Of a DNA stretch of 64,000 nucleotides, positions 1 through 12,008 are shown piece by piece. The notes beneath the pieces were generated by a model. That model worked only from the letters and a program-made list of their open reading frames with translations, was not told the origin of the DNA and did not search any database. The stretch lies in assembly GCA_034401795.1 (NCBI GenBank), contig CM067365.1:15071434-15135433 (forward strand), read 5' to 3'. A program made the translations under genes and the position numbers. Source of the DNA: Chaetoderma sp. LZ-2023a (lineage: Eukaryota > Mollusca > Caudofoveata > Chaetodermatida > Chaetodermatidae). Every line of letters begins with the position of its first letter. The stretch's first letter is position 1.

Positions 1-2128
1 CCATGCGCATGCCTCCCACTCCCTGAGGATAAACCAACCTTTCCTGCCGACCTGGGAGAACACCTCAACCATGCGAGCAGCACCCACCAACATCTACCAT
101 TCAAAAGACACAACTGTCATGATGATGGCAACTACTGACTGCAATCGACCACCATTGAATGAGAGAGGAGGTGGATGCAACCCCTACCAAGGGCAAACAT
201 TTGTGGGAGAGCCCCGAAGAAGCACCCATGGGATGGCATCATAAGCCCTGAGGAATATGATGATCTACGAGTGACCAACCAGACCATGAAGGATCAGTGC
301 CCCACCGATCACATTCTACCTGGAAGAAGCCAACACTGTGTTGGGAGTACCATCTGACGACAGCGAAGAAGGCCAGTACAGACCATGGAACATGTCGCCC
401 CTGTTTCCACCACATGCAGTACCTCACCGCCCACGACCAGACATGCCCCAATGATATTGCTGAACAATAACGATAACCCCTCCTGAATATGATGGCAAGC
501 CTCTGTGGGAAAACTATCTCTGTCAGTTCTGCCTCATAGCGGAAATTGATGGATGGGACGAGGCCACCATGGCCTATATATTGCCATCCACCTCAAAGGA
601 AAGGCTCTACAAGTCCTTACCAATCCACGAATGAATGGCCTGCTATCCTTTTACCATCTTGGTGCAGCCCTACAAGAAATATTCAGCGATAGAGTGGAAG
701 CTGAGACCAGCAGGATCTTATTATGCACTATCCACTGGGAATCTAAAGAAACCATGCCCAAATTGGCATGATGTATCCACCGGCTCATACCTCAAGCATA
801 CAGAGCTTTGCATGGAGAAGTGCAGAATTCCATCCCATAGACAGCTTCATCGAAGCATTGAACTGCCACTAAGACCTAAAAGACACCCTCCCCCTATATG
901 AATGCAACCTAACTGATATCAAGCCAACCTCTGTGATGGACTCACGAATGCGGCTATATGTATAAATAACTTTCTTAATCACGAAGCTACTCAGCGTAGG
1001 ATGCTCTGACCCATAGACAATGTCAACGATGGCCAGGAAAGACAAGAAACTGCTGTGATGGTAAGCAAAGTCTCCAGACCATGTGGACCTGTTAAGAAGA
1101 AGAACCAACCAGGTCCCACCACCAACACATCCACACCAACCACCGCTGATTTGCTGTCTCAGCAACTGCACCTCCTACTGCTACCACCAGATTCGGGACC
1201 CACCCAGACAGAGGCCATCTTAAAAGCTGTCCAAAACATATCTGCGGGACCGAAAAGCCATGAGCCTAATACACTACCATTGGAAGAAAATGTTCGCCAA
1301 ATCATCATACAAATAGCGGACTAAAACGCTCATGTTACATCTGAGCAGAACACCATGATGACTTTGGCCACCTGGACACAGAGGACCGGCCCACTACAAG
1401 CTGGCCCATGACTCCCATACTCCGGTCCTCGCCAAACACATTCAGGCCCCTGCCTGCCCTTCCGCCCACCTAGCAGACAAGCACCAACACAGCCAAAATC
1501 GGATGCATGCTTCTGTTGCAGACAAATCGGACATTGTGCATAGAGCTGCCCTTGCACTGAACAGCAACAAGAAGCCCCTCATGCTGCCAGAGCTGTGGAT
1601 AGCACCAAACCTGCAGAGGATATGAACCCTGAACCTACATCAGAATACCCATTGAGTGATTTAAACCATTCACATCTCTATCTTAGAGCTTCCTAGAGGC
1701 CCCATCCTCCAAATAAGCTCAACATTAAGTGACACCACTAGCGAATGGAAAAATATCCAGCGATGTCCCCACCATTCCTGTCCCAATTGCTGCCAGATGG
1801 AGCACGAACGCTTAAACTGCATGAATGGATCTGACTTACAGCCATAAACTTCACCATTTCTGGACCAAGATAAAAAAGATTCGCCAAAAAGTTAGTACAT
1901 TTGATGAAATTATCTTCTGCTAAGTCTGACGCCCCTCTTCAGCATAAACATGATAGATGGCCCTATTTTGACTGTGCTTCCATTGTTGAGAATCTGGAGC
2001 TCACTGCTTTAGCTAAGCACATCCTAGAAGTGTGGATCATACCGTCCACACCACCGGCGACCTTGGAAACTGTCTGCCTCCCACGCTCAAGCAGTGCCAT
2101 ACAGTGGGAATCTGAAAGAGGTGGGGGT

Positions 2129-2180
2129 CATGAGGGGGGTGGGGGTGGGGGTGGTGTGTGTCTCGGTGCGGTGGGGGGGG
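2129..2180 (+). repeat. G-rich tract
   Basis: Several runs of four or more G are separated by single T or short spacers. The tract is compatible with G-quadruplex formation on the + strand. No gene is associated with it. Confidence 0.6.
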
Positions 2181-2373
2181 GGAGTTCCCCTAGGCTAAGA
2201 GGATTTCTTATTTATGAAAGTAAAATGGCGCCTTTTCCGGCAAGCTAAGCATAAAAATCAACAAAATAGAAGCTGTCAACATAGTCATATCTGACTCATA
2301 TGTATATCAATTATGGGCAAATACAACACACAGATATTTTTTACAAATTGATACATATTAGCGGGTTCGTTTG

Positions 2374-2375
<2 letters not shown>

Positions 2376-2433
<58 letters not shown>
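2376..2433. repeat. (CA)n microsatellite
   Basis: About 29 CA units, followed by a degenerate CACG/CATG-rich tail to about 2475. It interrupts the gypsy-like remnant. Confidence 0.95.
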
Positions 2434-2441
<8 letters not shown>

Positions 2442-3034
2442 GCATGCACGCATGTACACATGCACGCACGCACACACCATGAACCACCCACCCACCACAC
2501 CAAACCCCAACCCACACCCCACTTATATATGTGCCTGCTCAAACCCTTGCAGGTGGCATTGCACCATTTAAGGCACCCAGGCCCTCGCCACTGTCGATAC
2601 AGGAACTACTGTTACCATGCTTACTTCCTGCCCTTACGCCACCATGCCTGAATGGTCGCCATTAGCTGAATCCTGCATTCAGCTTTGTGGTGCTGCTGGG
2701 ACTCCCCTTAGAAGTTGCAGGAACAGCCAACATCATGATACAAATCAATGATCTCTGATTCATCCCGTGGTTCATCACAGCCAATATCATGAATGACGCG
2801 ATGCTTGGCATTGACTGTCTTAAAAATTGCAAAGCTATAGTGCACTGTGCCTATCAGGATCTTGAAATTGATGGATGCCACATCGTGCTTGGTGAATGTT
2901 AGGCCATTCATCACACTTGCATGCTCATCCTCTCCAGCACTGGTATGTTTGGCCCTGGCAAGGAGAAATTCTTAGGGTTTCTACATTCTCTGAACCCCGG
3001 ACACCCTTTAGGGAACCAGGCATAGATTTTCCGC

Positions 3035-3600
3035 AAGCTGTCAATATACATAAAACAGAGAGATCAGTCCCGGGACGCTACCCTGAGGTGTCCAGCTAGC
3101 TACTGGATGACTTTCCGAGGGCTGTCCATTAACAATGACACACTGGCTCCTGTTTGAGAGGAAGTTTTCCACCCATGTTATCGTCTTATTGCTTATGCTG
3201 TATTGCCTAATTTTAAGCATCAGCTGCCGATGAGATACCGTGTCAAACACCTTCATGAAGCCCTTATAGACTGCATCAAAACGTCATCCATTGTCTAATA
3301 TATGGCCGTCAATCATCCAACACCTGTAGTGTTGTTGTGAAGCGCCCATTCATGAAACAAAATTGCCTCTTGCCAAAAAATGTGTTTGTTTGCATATGCT
3401 CAATTATTTCCGCCCTTATCAGTTTTCCATCAGTTTCCATCGGTTGGTCAGAATCACTGGTCTATTACCCAGTTCAGATTTCATTCCCTGTGAACTAGCC
3501 TTTGTGGGCTGTGTGTTTGTAGTATATTTATATGTGTAAAAAATCATGAAATAAAATAACTTTGAATTTCAATTTGAAATTTGAATTTGAATTTAAACCA
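3035..3600 (-). pseudogene. LINE reverse transcriptase fragment (CR1/L2/Jockey-like)
   Basis: On the - strand, 3256-3041 encodes a conserved non-LTR RT core: FDTVSHRQLMLKIRQYSI, then WVENFLSNRSQCVIVNGQ, then a TPQGSVPG motif equivalent to the usual GVPQGSVLGP. Upstream on the same strand (about 3480-3257), other frames resemble the preceding RT block (IIEHMQTNTFFGKRQFCF, then GRFTTTLQVLDD), so several frameshifts and stops separate the pieces. The YADD motif and endonuclease are absent. At 3515-3597 the + strand reads like a LINE 3' tail, with ATAAAATAAC followed by TTTGAATTTGAATTT repeats, in the opposite orientation to the RT fragment. This is a dead, truncated copy. Confidence 0.7.
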
Positions 3601-4154
3601 TCCATGGTGCGCCACCAACAGGAGGAATATACGGAACAAGAAGAAGGGGAAAAAGTTACCAGTTTTCGTCTATTCAATCGCTATTATGGGTTGAACTACT
3701 GTTTTGCTGCAAAGTAGATCTAATTTCCATCTCTTATGATGGAGGTGACAGCTGACACTTTTGTGGAACATGGTAACGATTGCAAATATTTAGAAGGAAA
3801 TGCGAGAAATTATATCATACCAGTTTTCGTATCTTGAACTTTCATTGATTCCTTCTGATCATCTAATGTCTTAGGAATCAGTCTGGTGCTTAGGATGTTT
3901 CTGTGCACTTAGGCTTGTTCGGCCCGTATGTCCGCCACTCAGGAAAGTAACTGGCAGATGTCTGACACGAAAACTAATTTAGTAATCTACAGAGTGTTGT
4001 TTCTGAACGAAAGGCTATGTCTATGAGTGTGTATGACAATAACAGCCGCCGTCGAATACAGCCGCTGGTAGATCAATAGCAGCCGCCGGGTTATATCCCG
4101 GCCTATTCCTATAGGCAAATTGTTCCTACTATTATTATGCGCTATGTATGCCTC
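3601..4154. other. Unassigned non-coding stretch
   Basis: No ORF of note and no recognised repeat boundaries. Near 4030-4100 there are CAGCCGCC-type motifs that recur in inverse orientation near 18755-18830, suggesting a shared old repeat. Confidence 0.4.
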
Positions 4155-4380
4155 ACTATATTCAGTGTTGCCCACAACATCTGATTTTTGGGGGTCCCAA
4201 GGACCCCACACTCAGATTTGGGGGTCCCACTGTAAAATCTGGGGGTCCCATGGGGTCCTCATCTGAAATATGGGGTCCCATGTTTTTTCTGAAAATAAAC
4301 ACAACACATTGATCTAATTATAAAGCACTTTATTAAACATGTTGAAAGCACTAGTTATGATATTGTGTAAATACTGTTAA

Positions 4381-4398
4381 TGTATATATATATATATA
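4381..4398. repeat. (TA)n, left part of the array split by Tc1
   Basis: The TA run continues at 6056-6103 on the far side of the Tc1-like element. The transposon landed inside a TA microsatellite of the hAT-like element. Confidence 0.9.
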
Positions 4399-6052
4399 CA
4401 CCTGTTCAAAAGTTAAGCACCACCCTATTTTTACGCACATGCGAGGGTATATTCATGTGCTATGAAGAAAGCAATAGCATAAACATTTATGTACCCATCC
4501 ATCTTAGTGCAAGAGGTAATAATGCAACTAGAGGAATGCTGATTATGATGGTGGGGAAACACTGTATGTTTTTGTTTGAACTTGAAAACGAGGCCTGAAT
4601 ATGGTTACGTTGACACAACTGACAACTATTGCCCTACAGTTGACACACGTGGCTAGATTGTCATTAATGGTGTCTGAAAACGAAGTTTAACATCTGTGCA
4701 CGAGTTTGAGACTGTCATTATTAATACCGGGTATATCCACCTTGTGCCTGGATGACGGCCTGGACACGACGTCTCATGCTGGTCACCAACCGACTGATAC
4801 GCCATTGTGGTATTCGTTGCCATTCAAGATGGAGTGCGTCTGTTAATTCCTGTAGGTTCTGCACAGGAGGATCCCTCCTTCTCACCATGTTTCCCAGAAT
4901 GTCCCAGATATGCTCAATAGGGTTCATGTCAGGGCTCCTTGCTGGCCATGGTAGGGTTTCAATGGCATTCTGGCGGAGGTATTCATGCACAGCTCTAGCA
5001 CGATGTGGTCGGGCGTTGTCATCCATGAATATAGGGTGGGTTCCAGGTGCATGATTTACAAAATGAGGGACCACAACTCTATCCAGTATGGAATCTTGAT
5101 ATCTTTGTCCATTTAGTGTTCCAGGTACAGTCAACAGATCCAGCTTACAATCAAATGAGATGCACCCCCATATCATAACGGAACCTCCACCAAATGGAAC
5201 TTCTTCCATGATGTTACGTTGGTCGTACGCCGTGCGTCTGGACCTCCATACACGAGTTCGACCATCTTAGGCATGAAGCAGGAACCGACTTTCATCGGAC
5301 CAGTGTACCCGTCTCCAGGATCTCATGTTCCAGTGTCTTCTTTCGTTGCACCACCTCAGACGCTCCTCTTTGTGGTGTGCAGTGAGGATAGGACGTCTGA
5401 CAGGTCTCCTAGCTTTCATGCCAGCAGCATACAGTCTCCTTTTGACGGTAGACATTGACACTCTATTGCGCGTTTCCCATTGCTGGCTGAGCACTCTGCT
5501 GTTGGTGAATGGAGATCTCCTAACAAGGCGTACTAGGGCTCGATCATCACGGGCAGTAGTCTTCTTCGGTCTTCCAGATCTAGGCCTGTCCTTCACCTCG
5601 TTAGTTTGCCCATGTTTTGCAATCAAACGACTTATTACAGTATGGTTAATGTTCAGCTGTCTGCCAATCTCTCTGCATGACATACCAGTGGTATGCATGC
5701 CTATGATTTGCCATTTCACATGATCACTTAACCTTCGTCTTGCCATAGCGGTTCACAATCAAGAGCTAATTCTCTCTGTACAAATAAACCACGGTCATGA
5801 ACACAAAATTCCTAATCTTGTCGCCTAAATCTGTATGTAATGTTCTACACCTCAAACTGGACTTTTACATAACTGAACACGTGTGCTGTTTCCCGCCACG
5901 CACGGACATAAAGCGGCGTGAAGTCATGCATGCATGTGCATTTCGTACTTGGAATTATGTCAGCTAACGCGGGGACAAAAAGTATGGCAGCCTAGTTGTA
6001 CCATCATGTTTCTACGTTCTAGTGTTTTTGCTGGTGCTTAACTTTTGCACAG

Positions 6053-6055
<3 letters not shown>
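4399..6055 (-). mobile_element. Tc1-like DNA transposon, near-complete
   Basis: A 1657-bp element inserted in a TA microsatellite inside hAT-like copy A. Its ends are inverted repeats: the left begins CACCTGTTCAAAAGTTAAGC, and the right end reads CACCTGTGCAAAAGTTAAGC on the reverse strand. TA dinucleotides flank both ends, as expected for Tc1/mariner target duplication. Copy B of the host element has only a short uninterrupted TA run at the same place, which gives the empty site. It carries one transposase gene on the - strand with a single in-frame stop, so the copy is fairly young. Confidence 0.92.
4721..5746 (-). pseudogene. Tc1-like transposase, one in-frame stop
   Basis: DDE transposase that cuts and pastes Tc1-type elements. 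The reading frame starts at ATG (5746-5744) and ends at TAA (4723-4721), about 341 codons, the usual Tc1 length. The N-terminus has a paired-like helix-turn-helix (MSCREIGRQLNINHTVISRL), then a GRPKKTT AT-hook-like motif and a second HTH-like segment. The catalytic core shows D in HWSDESRF, D in FMDDNARPH and E in SPDMNPIEH, with 34 residues between the second D and the E (DD34E). A TAA at 5269-5267 interrupts the frame after SRFLLHA. Downstream of it the same frame stays open to the end (RTRVW, then EEVPFGGGSVM), so this is a single nonsense change rather than a frameshift. The copy is inactive unless read through. Confidence 0.9.

Positions 6056-6103
<48 letters not shown>
6056..6103. repeat. 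(TA)n, right part of the array split by Tc1
   Basis: About 24 TA units. The homologous run in hAT-like copy B (around 22652-22668) is much shorter, so the array lengthened after or around the Tc1 insertion. Confidence 0.9.
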
Positions 6104-6107
<4 letters not shown>

Positions 6108-6855
6108 ATTAACTATGCATAGTTTATTAACCTTTAGCACTTAAAACTTTTGGCCACTAGTGTAGATCACCAAGATACCTATTTTTGAAAGTTTAACACT
6201 GGAATGACTGGCTCTAAACAGTGCCAGTCATTCCAGTGGTAAATTTTCAAAAATATGTATTCTGTGATCTACAATGGTGGCTAAAATTTATCTATTGAAA
6301 TGGCGATTGTATATTTAACTAATAACATTTGAACTGCATGTCAATAAACAATAACTTAAAGCACTGTACTTGTTTGTTGTCTGATAAACAAACCAACCTA
6401 CATTGACAACCTTGTATGATTAACATTTCCAAAGACCACTTTATCAAAGACCACTGCATTAGTTTTTCTATAAAACCCTAACTTGACTTTGGACGAATTG
6501 ATAAATTACGAATATCTTGGGCGAGTTTGCTCAAGGACGACTTGCCCTACTTCGATATAATGCACTCGTATTTTTTGTAATGTAATTGGAATGACTAAAT
6601 ATAGTGGAATACATAGGCTAAGATCAGACAAAACAATAATTTATCAAAAATAATCTTTATAAATCAGATTAAAATGCGTAATTAGTGAAAATATATCAGC
6701 CAATAACCGGATATGTCTAATTCATAGGGAGTAACTATGTAATGCGATTGTTGATGGGTTGAAGCATAGATAACGCATTAGCGTGTATCCAATAAGGACG
6801 CTTGTATCGGAGAGCTTTGAGCGATACGCCGTTTGGAAAAAATCTATATTTTAAC

Positions 6856-7346
6856 CAGGGCCGGATTTAGTGTTGTGGAGGCCCCTGTGCAGTTGTCTTG
6901 TGGAGGCCCCGCCGCCCCAGACTGCCAGAGTCTGTGTGTGTGTGTGTGTGTGTGTGCGTGCGTGTGTGTTCTGGTGGAAGGGTACGTGAGGACGTACCTC
7001 GCCGTGAGGTAGAACATTTACATATTCTACCAAGTGATATCCAGCAATTTGTCTGACAAATAAAATAACTTAATAACATTTATTAACATTGACCTTTGCC
7101 CCTAATTACCATTACGAATAATGAACTCATTGAATTTGGCTATTAAATGACAGAAGCTGAAAACTTTATTTTTAATCAGTGTAACAGTGTTTTAAATATA
7201 GTGGGTGGGTTAATATTTCACTAGACTCCTAAACTTTTTCATATTTTTTCATGTTTGTGGAGGCCCCCTTAAAATTGTTTAAATTGTTACTTTGTGGAGG
7301 CCCCTGTGCAGCTGCACACGCTGCACTCTCCTTAAATCTGGCCCTG
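6856..7346. mobile_element. 491-bp hAT-type MITE inserted in copy A
   Basis: The ends are inverted: CAGGGCCGGATTTA on the left and TAAATCTGGCCCTG on the right. The element is flanked by an exact 8-bp duplication ATTTTAAC (6848-6855 and 7347-7354). Copy B of the surrounding element carries the unoccupied site once (reverse complement near 21887-21907). A GT microsatellite lies at 6931-6968. There is no coding capacity. Confidence 0.9.
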
Positions 7347-8328
7347 ATTTTAACGTATGCCTACCTGTAGATCGACGATATCGTTGAACATCGCTGCTGG
7401 GATGAGCTTTTTAGTTGAGAAATTGGCAACACCTAACGATCGAGTATTGTTAAACATTATATAAACACTAATCCATCAGTCAACCAATCAGCCACTATTG
7501 CTAAATAAAAGACGGATTATAGCGCGTATTGACACCGTTATTCAAACAGCAATACAAAGACACTGCCGCTAATCCATAAAATGACCATTCAAATGTAAAA
7601 GATATCACAATATCTTCCCCAAAAAATTGTTTTGCCTGTAAGTCGGTGCTGCTTTTAGGCAAGTAGGCATGCACAAATTAATTTCAAAATATTCAGCATA
7701 TTACTGATAACAACTTTATGATCTGTCCAGTGTTCTAAGCTGTGAAAGGGTTAAGACGCCCAGACACGTTTGTATACGCTTGATCAGTTGTATTGAATTT
7801 CTCAAGCGTGTGTTCCTCTAGAGGGAGATTCCGCTGTTATCCAATCAAATACTGACGCGTCACACTGACATTTTGCACAACTGACAGAAACATGGCGGGT
7901 ATTTTTGCAATTTGAAGGCCAAACAAGGCGACTAACATCGGGCTTGTAAACTCATTATTTATAAAAATTAGATCAAATGGAATACTAAGGATGATTTGGG
8001 GATTGTGTTTACAATTGATTTATGGGCATTAACAACTTTGAGTTGTGCAAGAAAACATACAACAAATCATAGTCTTAAAAAACTCATAAGTTCGTTTTAA
8101 TTGAACACACAATACATTAGGTATATCTTTTAAAGTAAAAACATGCACAAATAAATATACACACAAGATAATATAATCGATAATTAAGCACACGCAAAGT
8201 TACCAGTTTCCGTTACACTTTTTCACTGCATCCTCGGGGACGCAGAGGGGTAATCTTTATGCGTCCCTCTGACATTTTTATGCATATATACGCGCAAAAG
8301 GACGCATAAGGGCAACTCTGACTATATT

Positions 8329-10226
8329 GTTAATAATTTAATACTCAAATAACTGTCCATTAGGAGACGAAAGAAAAGGTTATTTTTTTTTATTATCATT
8401 GGAACTGACTGGCTTAGTTGATCGAGACACTCAGTCCAGTGCTAAAATTTCAAAAAAATAATCTCTTCGCTATGATAAAATCGTAGTTTCCTGTGAACAA
8501 ATTTAGATCAATACTGGTTTCTAACTTAACTTCATATTTCTAACTTATCGTTCCTATTCTTTTTCAGATGACTAAGAGATGGTGACATTGCTAAAGATCG
8601 GACTCTGTTTCTGTAATTTAATTTCTGTAATCCGGATGTTTGAAATAAAAAATGCGTTTGAAACGTATGAATAGATTCAATAAAATCTGCTTGGTAATTT
8701 TTTATACTATCATGATTCGGATTCATTTTTATATGCGGAAATGAACAAAATTGACTGCCGTATGTTTGAATAAAAATAATTTTGAATGTAAGTGTACATT
8801 TAAGACATACAAATATTTGATAAAAGGTTAAATAGACGGAAAATGTGAGTCTACAATGTTTGGAAAAGATCCATTAAAGAATTTAATTGATTTCGTCAAA
8901 AAGGATAGAGTTGGAATGAACGTGATTGTACTGTACGGAATTTAAAATGAGGAAACTAAATTTGAAAAACTTGAAAGTGAATTTGAATCTTACAAGCTTG
9001 CGTCTGTTTGGCTCGAAAGTCTAATACAGACTGATCAGCAATCTAAGGCCAGTGGACGTCCAGCAAGTGCGCGCGCGTTTCTATTTGCTGAAGACGTTTC
9101 TGATAGCTGATTGGCTAAAGCAATGTTCATTGTATTTGTCGCGGATATTCAGCCCAGTGTAATGGTTTCTTGCAATTAAATCTCCTAGCCTAGTTGATAC
9201 AATGCTGCGGGTGCTAACAATTAAATAATCCTGGTTTTTTTATGCCAAAGTTAAGATTTTGAAACCTTTCTCCCAGTGAATGCCAGCAACATTTAACGCT
9301 CACATTGCGGTGGTTCAAACTGAATAACCATTGTTGACGGTAGTTGTAACCCGTTCATATATATGATGATAATGAGGTAGTTGGGGTTTTTAAAAAATAT
9401 TAGTGAATAATTAGCCTAATGCATAGCACCATCTACTATATCTAAGGCGAACCACTTGAGGTTTCCTGATGGTGGTTCAAAAAACATGTGAAATAGCACC
9501 TGGTGGTTCTAAAAATAAATCTGTTTGTCTGAGGAGGACCACTTAAGTTAATGCGAGGCAGCAGCGACTTTCACTAAGAGATATGATGATGTATGATGAT
9601 GGTGGTTCTTAACCCATTCACCCACGAATGCCCCATATCACATTTTCAATGCTGTCATACAGAAAAATGGTTGCATAATTAGAAATTAATTTGACTGGAA
9701 GCTGTTGCTGCCTTAGGCTGAATATATTTTATCCCGTAAAGAATTAACTTTTGCATGGAGTTGTTGGTGAAAGGGCTAAGGTTCTCTCTCTCTCTCTCTC
9801 TCGCAACAGTAATAAACACTCATACATAGCATATTGTTATCATAATCATATATATAGGCCTCTGCTTATAAGATGAACAGACACTGCATCACACATTGTA
9901 AAAATATTTATAATAATTCATGTGCCTATGCGTGCGTGAGCTTGAAATTGTATATAAGTGAGAAAATGTAACTGTAATATATGTTTCAGTTTAGTACTTC
10001 CGCCGGATCAGTTGGCCTACGTGGTTTTGACTTCCGCATGCCAATTCATTACACTAACATTCGTAACCCGCATCTCATATCACCTATTTTTACACAAATT
10101 CACAGTAGTAATAAACACCACATCTCATGTCATAACCATATATGTGATGTACATAGTGGCATTATGCATCTATAAAGATGAACACATTTTAATTACCAAC
10201 TAGAAATGGCAGTCATTTCGATGTAT
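8329..10226. other. Non-coding stretch with a CT microsatellite
   Basis: No convincing gene. A partial copy of the palindromic GGAATGACTGGCT repeat is near 8400-8450. A (CT)n run is at 9783-9803. The rest is AT-rich sequence with many stops. Confidence 0.4.
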
Positions 10227-10304
10227 CAATAATAAGGGAGATTACTCCCGATAGGTTTAGTGACAATTGAAATAAACCATCCAGACTTATCTCCCTTATT
10301 ATTG
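10227..10304. repeat. Short foldback repeat
   Basis: CAATAATAAGGGAGA at the left and TCTCCCTTATTATTG at the right form a perfect 15-bp inverted pair around a ~48-bp loop. This is compatible with a small palindromic MITE. Confidence 0.7.
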
Positions 10305-11082
10305 CTGCATCAGACACGTGGGGCTTCTAATATATTAATTTTCAAGGGTTTTTTCTCTCCATCCCGTCATGTAATAATATGTTTTTAGTTTCAAAATAAC
10401 ACCTGTTTACTTTCTTTCCACCCCCCCACATTTGTTCCCTAAGCAGTAAAAGTGGAAGATGAAGTAGCTGATGCCGTTATAGAAGATGATGCAGTCTAGG
10501 TGAACATCACCTACAAGATTGATGGTAGTATAAATACATTATATATGTACAACTTATTGTATAGGTGTAGTTACAGCCGCTGCCACCACCACCGATGATG
10601 ACAATGCTGTTATAAGATTATTAATTAATAGTCTGTGTTGCACATACAACTTACAGGTGTCCACAGTTAGAACCACCACCACCAGTGATGACAACCACAT
10701 TATATGATTATTGATTGGGACAGTGTCTCGTAAGCTTCTTGAAACCGCAGCTCATCTGATCTGGCCAAAGCATCTGTAGCGGAATATGCGGATGACTAGA
10801 CATCATCAGACAATTGATTTGTCACAACGACCATTTTCAGGGCCAACATATGTGAGAGACCAGACGACATCGTCAGACATAAAATATATGTTGCACATAT
10901 TACTAATTATCAGTAACGCATGCTAAATATACTAGTTGAAAAAGAACAGCACTTTCTGATGAATTGCCAATAAAGTTTAATTGATTGAAATAAAATACAA
11001 ACTAACATAATAGCACACAAATGCATAACAATTAACATATGTCACGGTAGCCGAATACATGATACTGTGCATGGCTCCCAAT
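10305..11082. other. Non-coding stretch with a short local duplication
   Basis: Two related ~105-bp blocks near 10547-10735 share CAACTTA...ACCACCACC(A/G)...GATGATGACAA-type sequence and TTATA(A/T)GATTATT endings, so they look like a diverged tandem duplication. A short acidic frame after a pyrimidine tract near 10440-10500 was considered as an exon but cannot be supported. Confidence 0.35.
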
Positions 11083-11795
11083 AGACCTTTCCAGTTTATC
11101 CATCATATGACATCATAATCAACTACCTGATGTGTAGGATAATGTCATAATCAACTACGCCATGAATGACGTAGATAAGTCGTCATGAATGCGTAACTGA
11201 TGATGGACTAAGCGTTGTTGTACGAATTGTATGTCTTTACTAGGCCTATTTAATAAAGATGTTCTTGAATATTTTGAAACTAATTTGACTGGGCGCTGTT
11301 GCCATAGGTTTCAAAATATTCAACAGCTTACCCGTATATTTATATATGCATATTAGATGAACCCAACTAGCCTAAATCTAATAACAAATCATGCAAAATC
11401 ATAATTTTAGGAGCATGTTATCTACAATAGACCTATTAATAAATCATTCAAAATCGTAATATGAACGTATGTTAATATATGAACATATCAACAATAAATT
11501 ATAAAAGTCTACACGCAATCGACTTATGACGTCGCAAGCAATTCCGTCATGAATTACATAATTAATTCCGTCATAAATGCTTAATAGTCTGTCAACTGGT
11601 GCCAAATTGTAGCCTACAAATTTTATGTCTTTACTACAACAACAGTGCCCAGTCAACTTAGTTTCAAAATAGTAAACAGCTTACCTGCAGTTTTCAGGAA
11701 ATAGAGATTCGGGGAGTGCATGGATCGATCGATCCCAATACTGGCCAAGTGTGGGTGGAGCTTAAGCTGCTTAACTAGAGATGGGCAGGGCAAAA
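11083..11795. repeat. Foldback repeat family (CCTTTCCAGTTT...TTTGAAACTAATTTGACTGG), two diverged copies
   Basis: The block contains AGACCTTTCCAGTTTATCC, then TGACATCATAATCAACTA segments, TTGAATATTTTGAAAC followed by its inverse GTTTCAAAATATTCAA, and later the GATCGATCGATCCCAA plus GTGGGTGGAGCTTA segment. The same modules recur near 22950-23640, 51487-51862, 58955-59232, 59882-60060 and 60862-61235. They form a palindromic interspersed element without coding capacity. The 11566-11600 segment is the unoccupied counterpart of the MITE site at 23183. Confidence 0.65.
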
Positions 11796-11837
11796 CAAAA
11801 AAATGTATTCATCCATTCCTAAAACTGCAATTTACAA

Positions 11838-12008
11838 TTCTCCATCGATCAATACTCACCATTCTGTTACTTCTGATATACAGCTGGCCTTGACAGCTGG
11901 CTCTAGGACTATAGACTTAGAAAGCTTTACCGACTCCTTGGAACCGGGTACTCGGCTCCCAACTGCCGAGTACCCGTCTACCATAGAGCTCATTCTTGTT
12001 TGCATAGC
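11838..12008 (+). repeat. Left inverted terminal repeat of DIRS family A copy 1
   Basis: Begins TTCTCCATCGATCAATACTC and contains the self-complementary core GGGTACTCGGCTCCCAACTG followed by CCGAGTACCC. It matches the reverse complement of about 18355-18551. Confidence 0.88.

Larger units (their letters stand above)
1..2990 (+). mobile_element. Decayed Ty3/gypsy-like LTR retroelement remnant (gag to protease)
   Basis: Fossil of an LTR-retrotransposon gag-protease region. Around 483-630 the translation resembles the N-terminal gag domain of invertebrate gypsy-like elements (YDGKPLW, then LIAEIDGWDE). Around 1495-1560 there is a CCHC zinc-knuckle pattern (CFCC...H...C), typical of nucleocapsid. 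Around 2790-2890 a retropepsin-like C-terminal segment is visible (DAMLGIDCLKNCKAIV, then LEIDG). No LTRs, reverse transcriptase or integrase were recognised, and the element is heavily broken (many breaks), so it is old. A CA microsatellite and a G-rich tract interrupt the middle. The outer limits are uncertain because the remnant may extend left of the window. Confidence 0.55.
4163..8320. mobile_element. ~2.0-kb non-autonomous hAT-like element, copy A (with two later insertions)
   Basis: The left end is CAGTGTTGCCC and the right end reads GGGCAACTCTG, giving short terminal inverted repeats CAG(T/A)GTTGCCC. The element is flanked by an exact 8-bp direct repeat ACTATATT (4155-4162 and 8321-8328), the target-site length of hAT transposons. 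Removing the Tc1-like element (4399-6055 plus its duplicated TA) and the 491-bp MITE (6856-7346 plus its 8-bp duplication) leaves about 2000 bp. This matches, in reverse complement, copy B at 20883-22887 along its length. No transposase ORF is visible, so movement would have depended on a hAT transposase elsewhere. Confidence 0.85.

Noticed and set aside
2371-2571. His/Thr-rich ORF
   Set aside because: Derived from the CA microsatellite.
9958-10203. 81-residue ORF with hydrophobic stretches
   Set aside because: AT-rich sequence with an overlapping ORF in another frame and no recognisable motif.
10440-10500. Terminal exon ending in an acidic tail (VEDEVADAVIEDDAV)
   Set aside because: A pyrimidine tract and AG precede it, but there are no upstream exons or homology, so it is too short to support.
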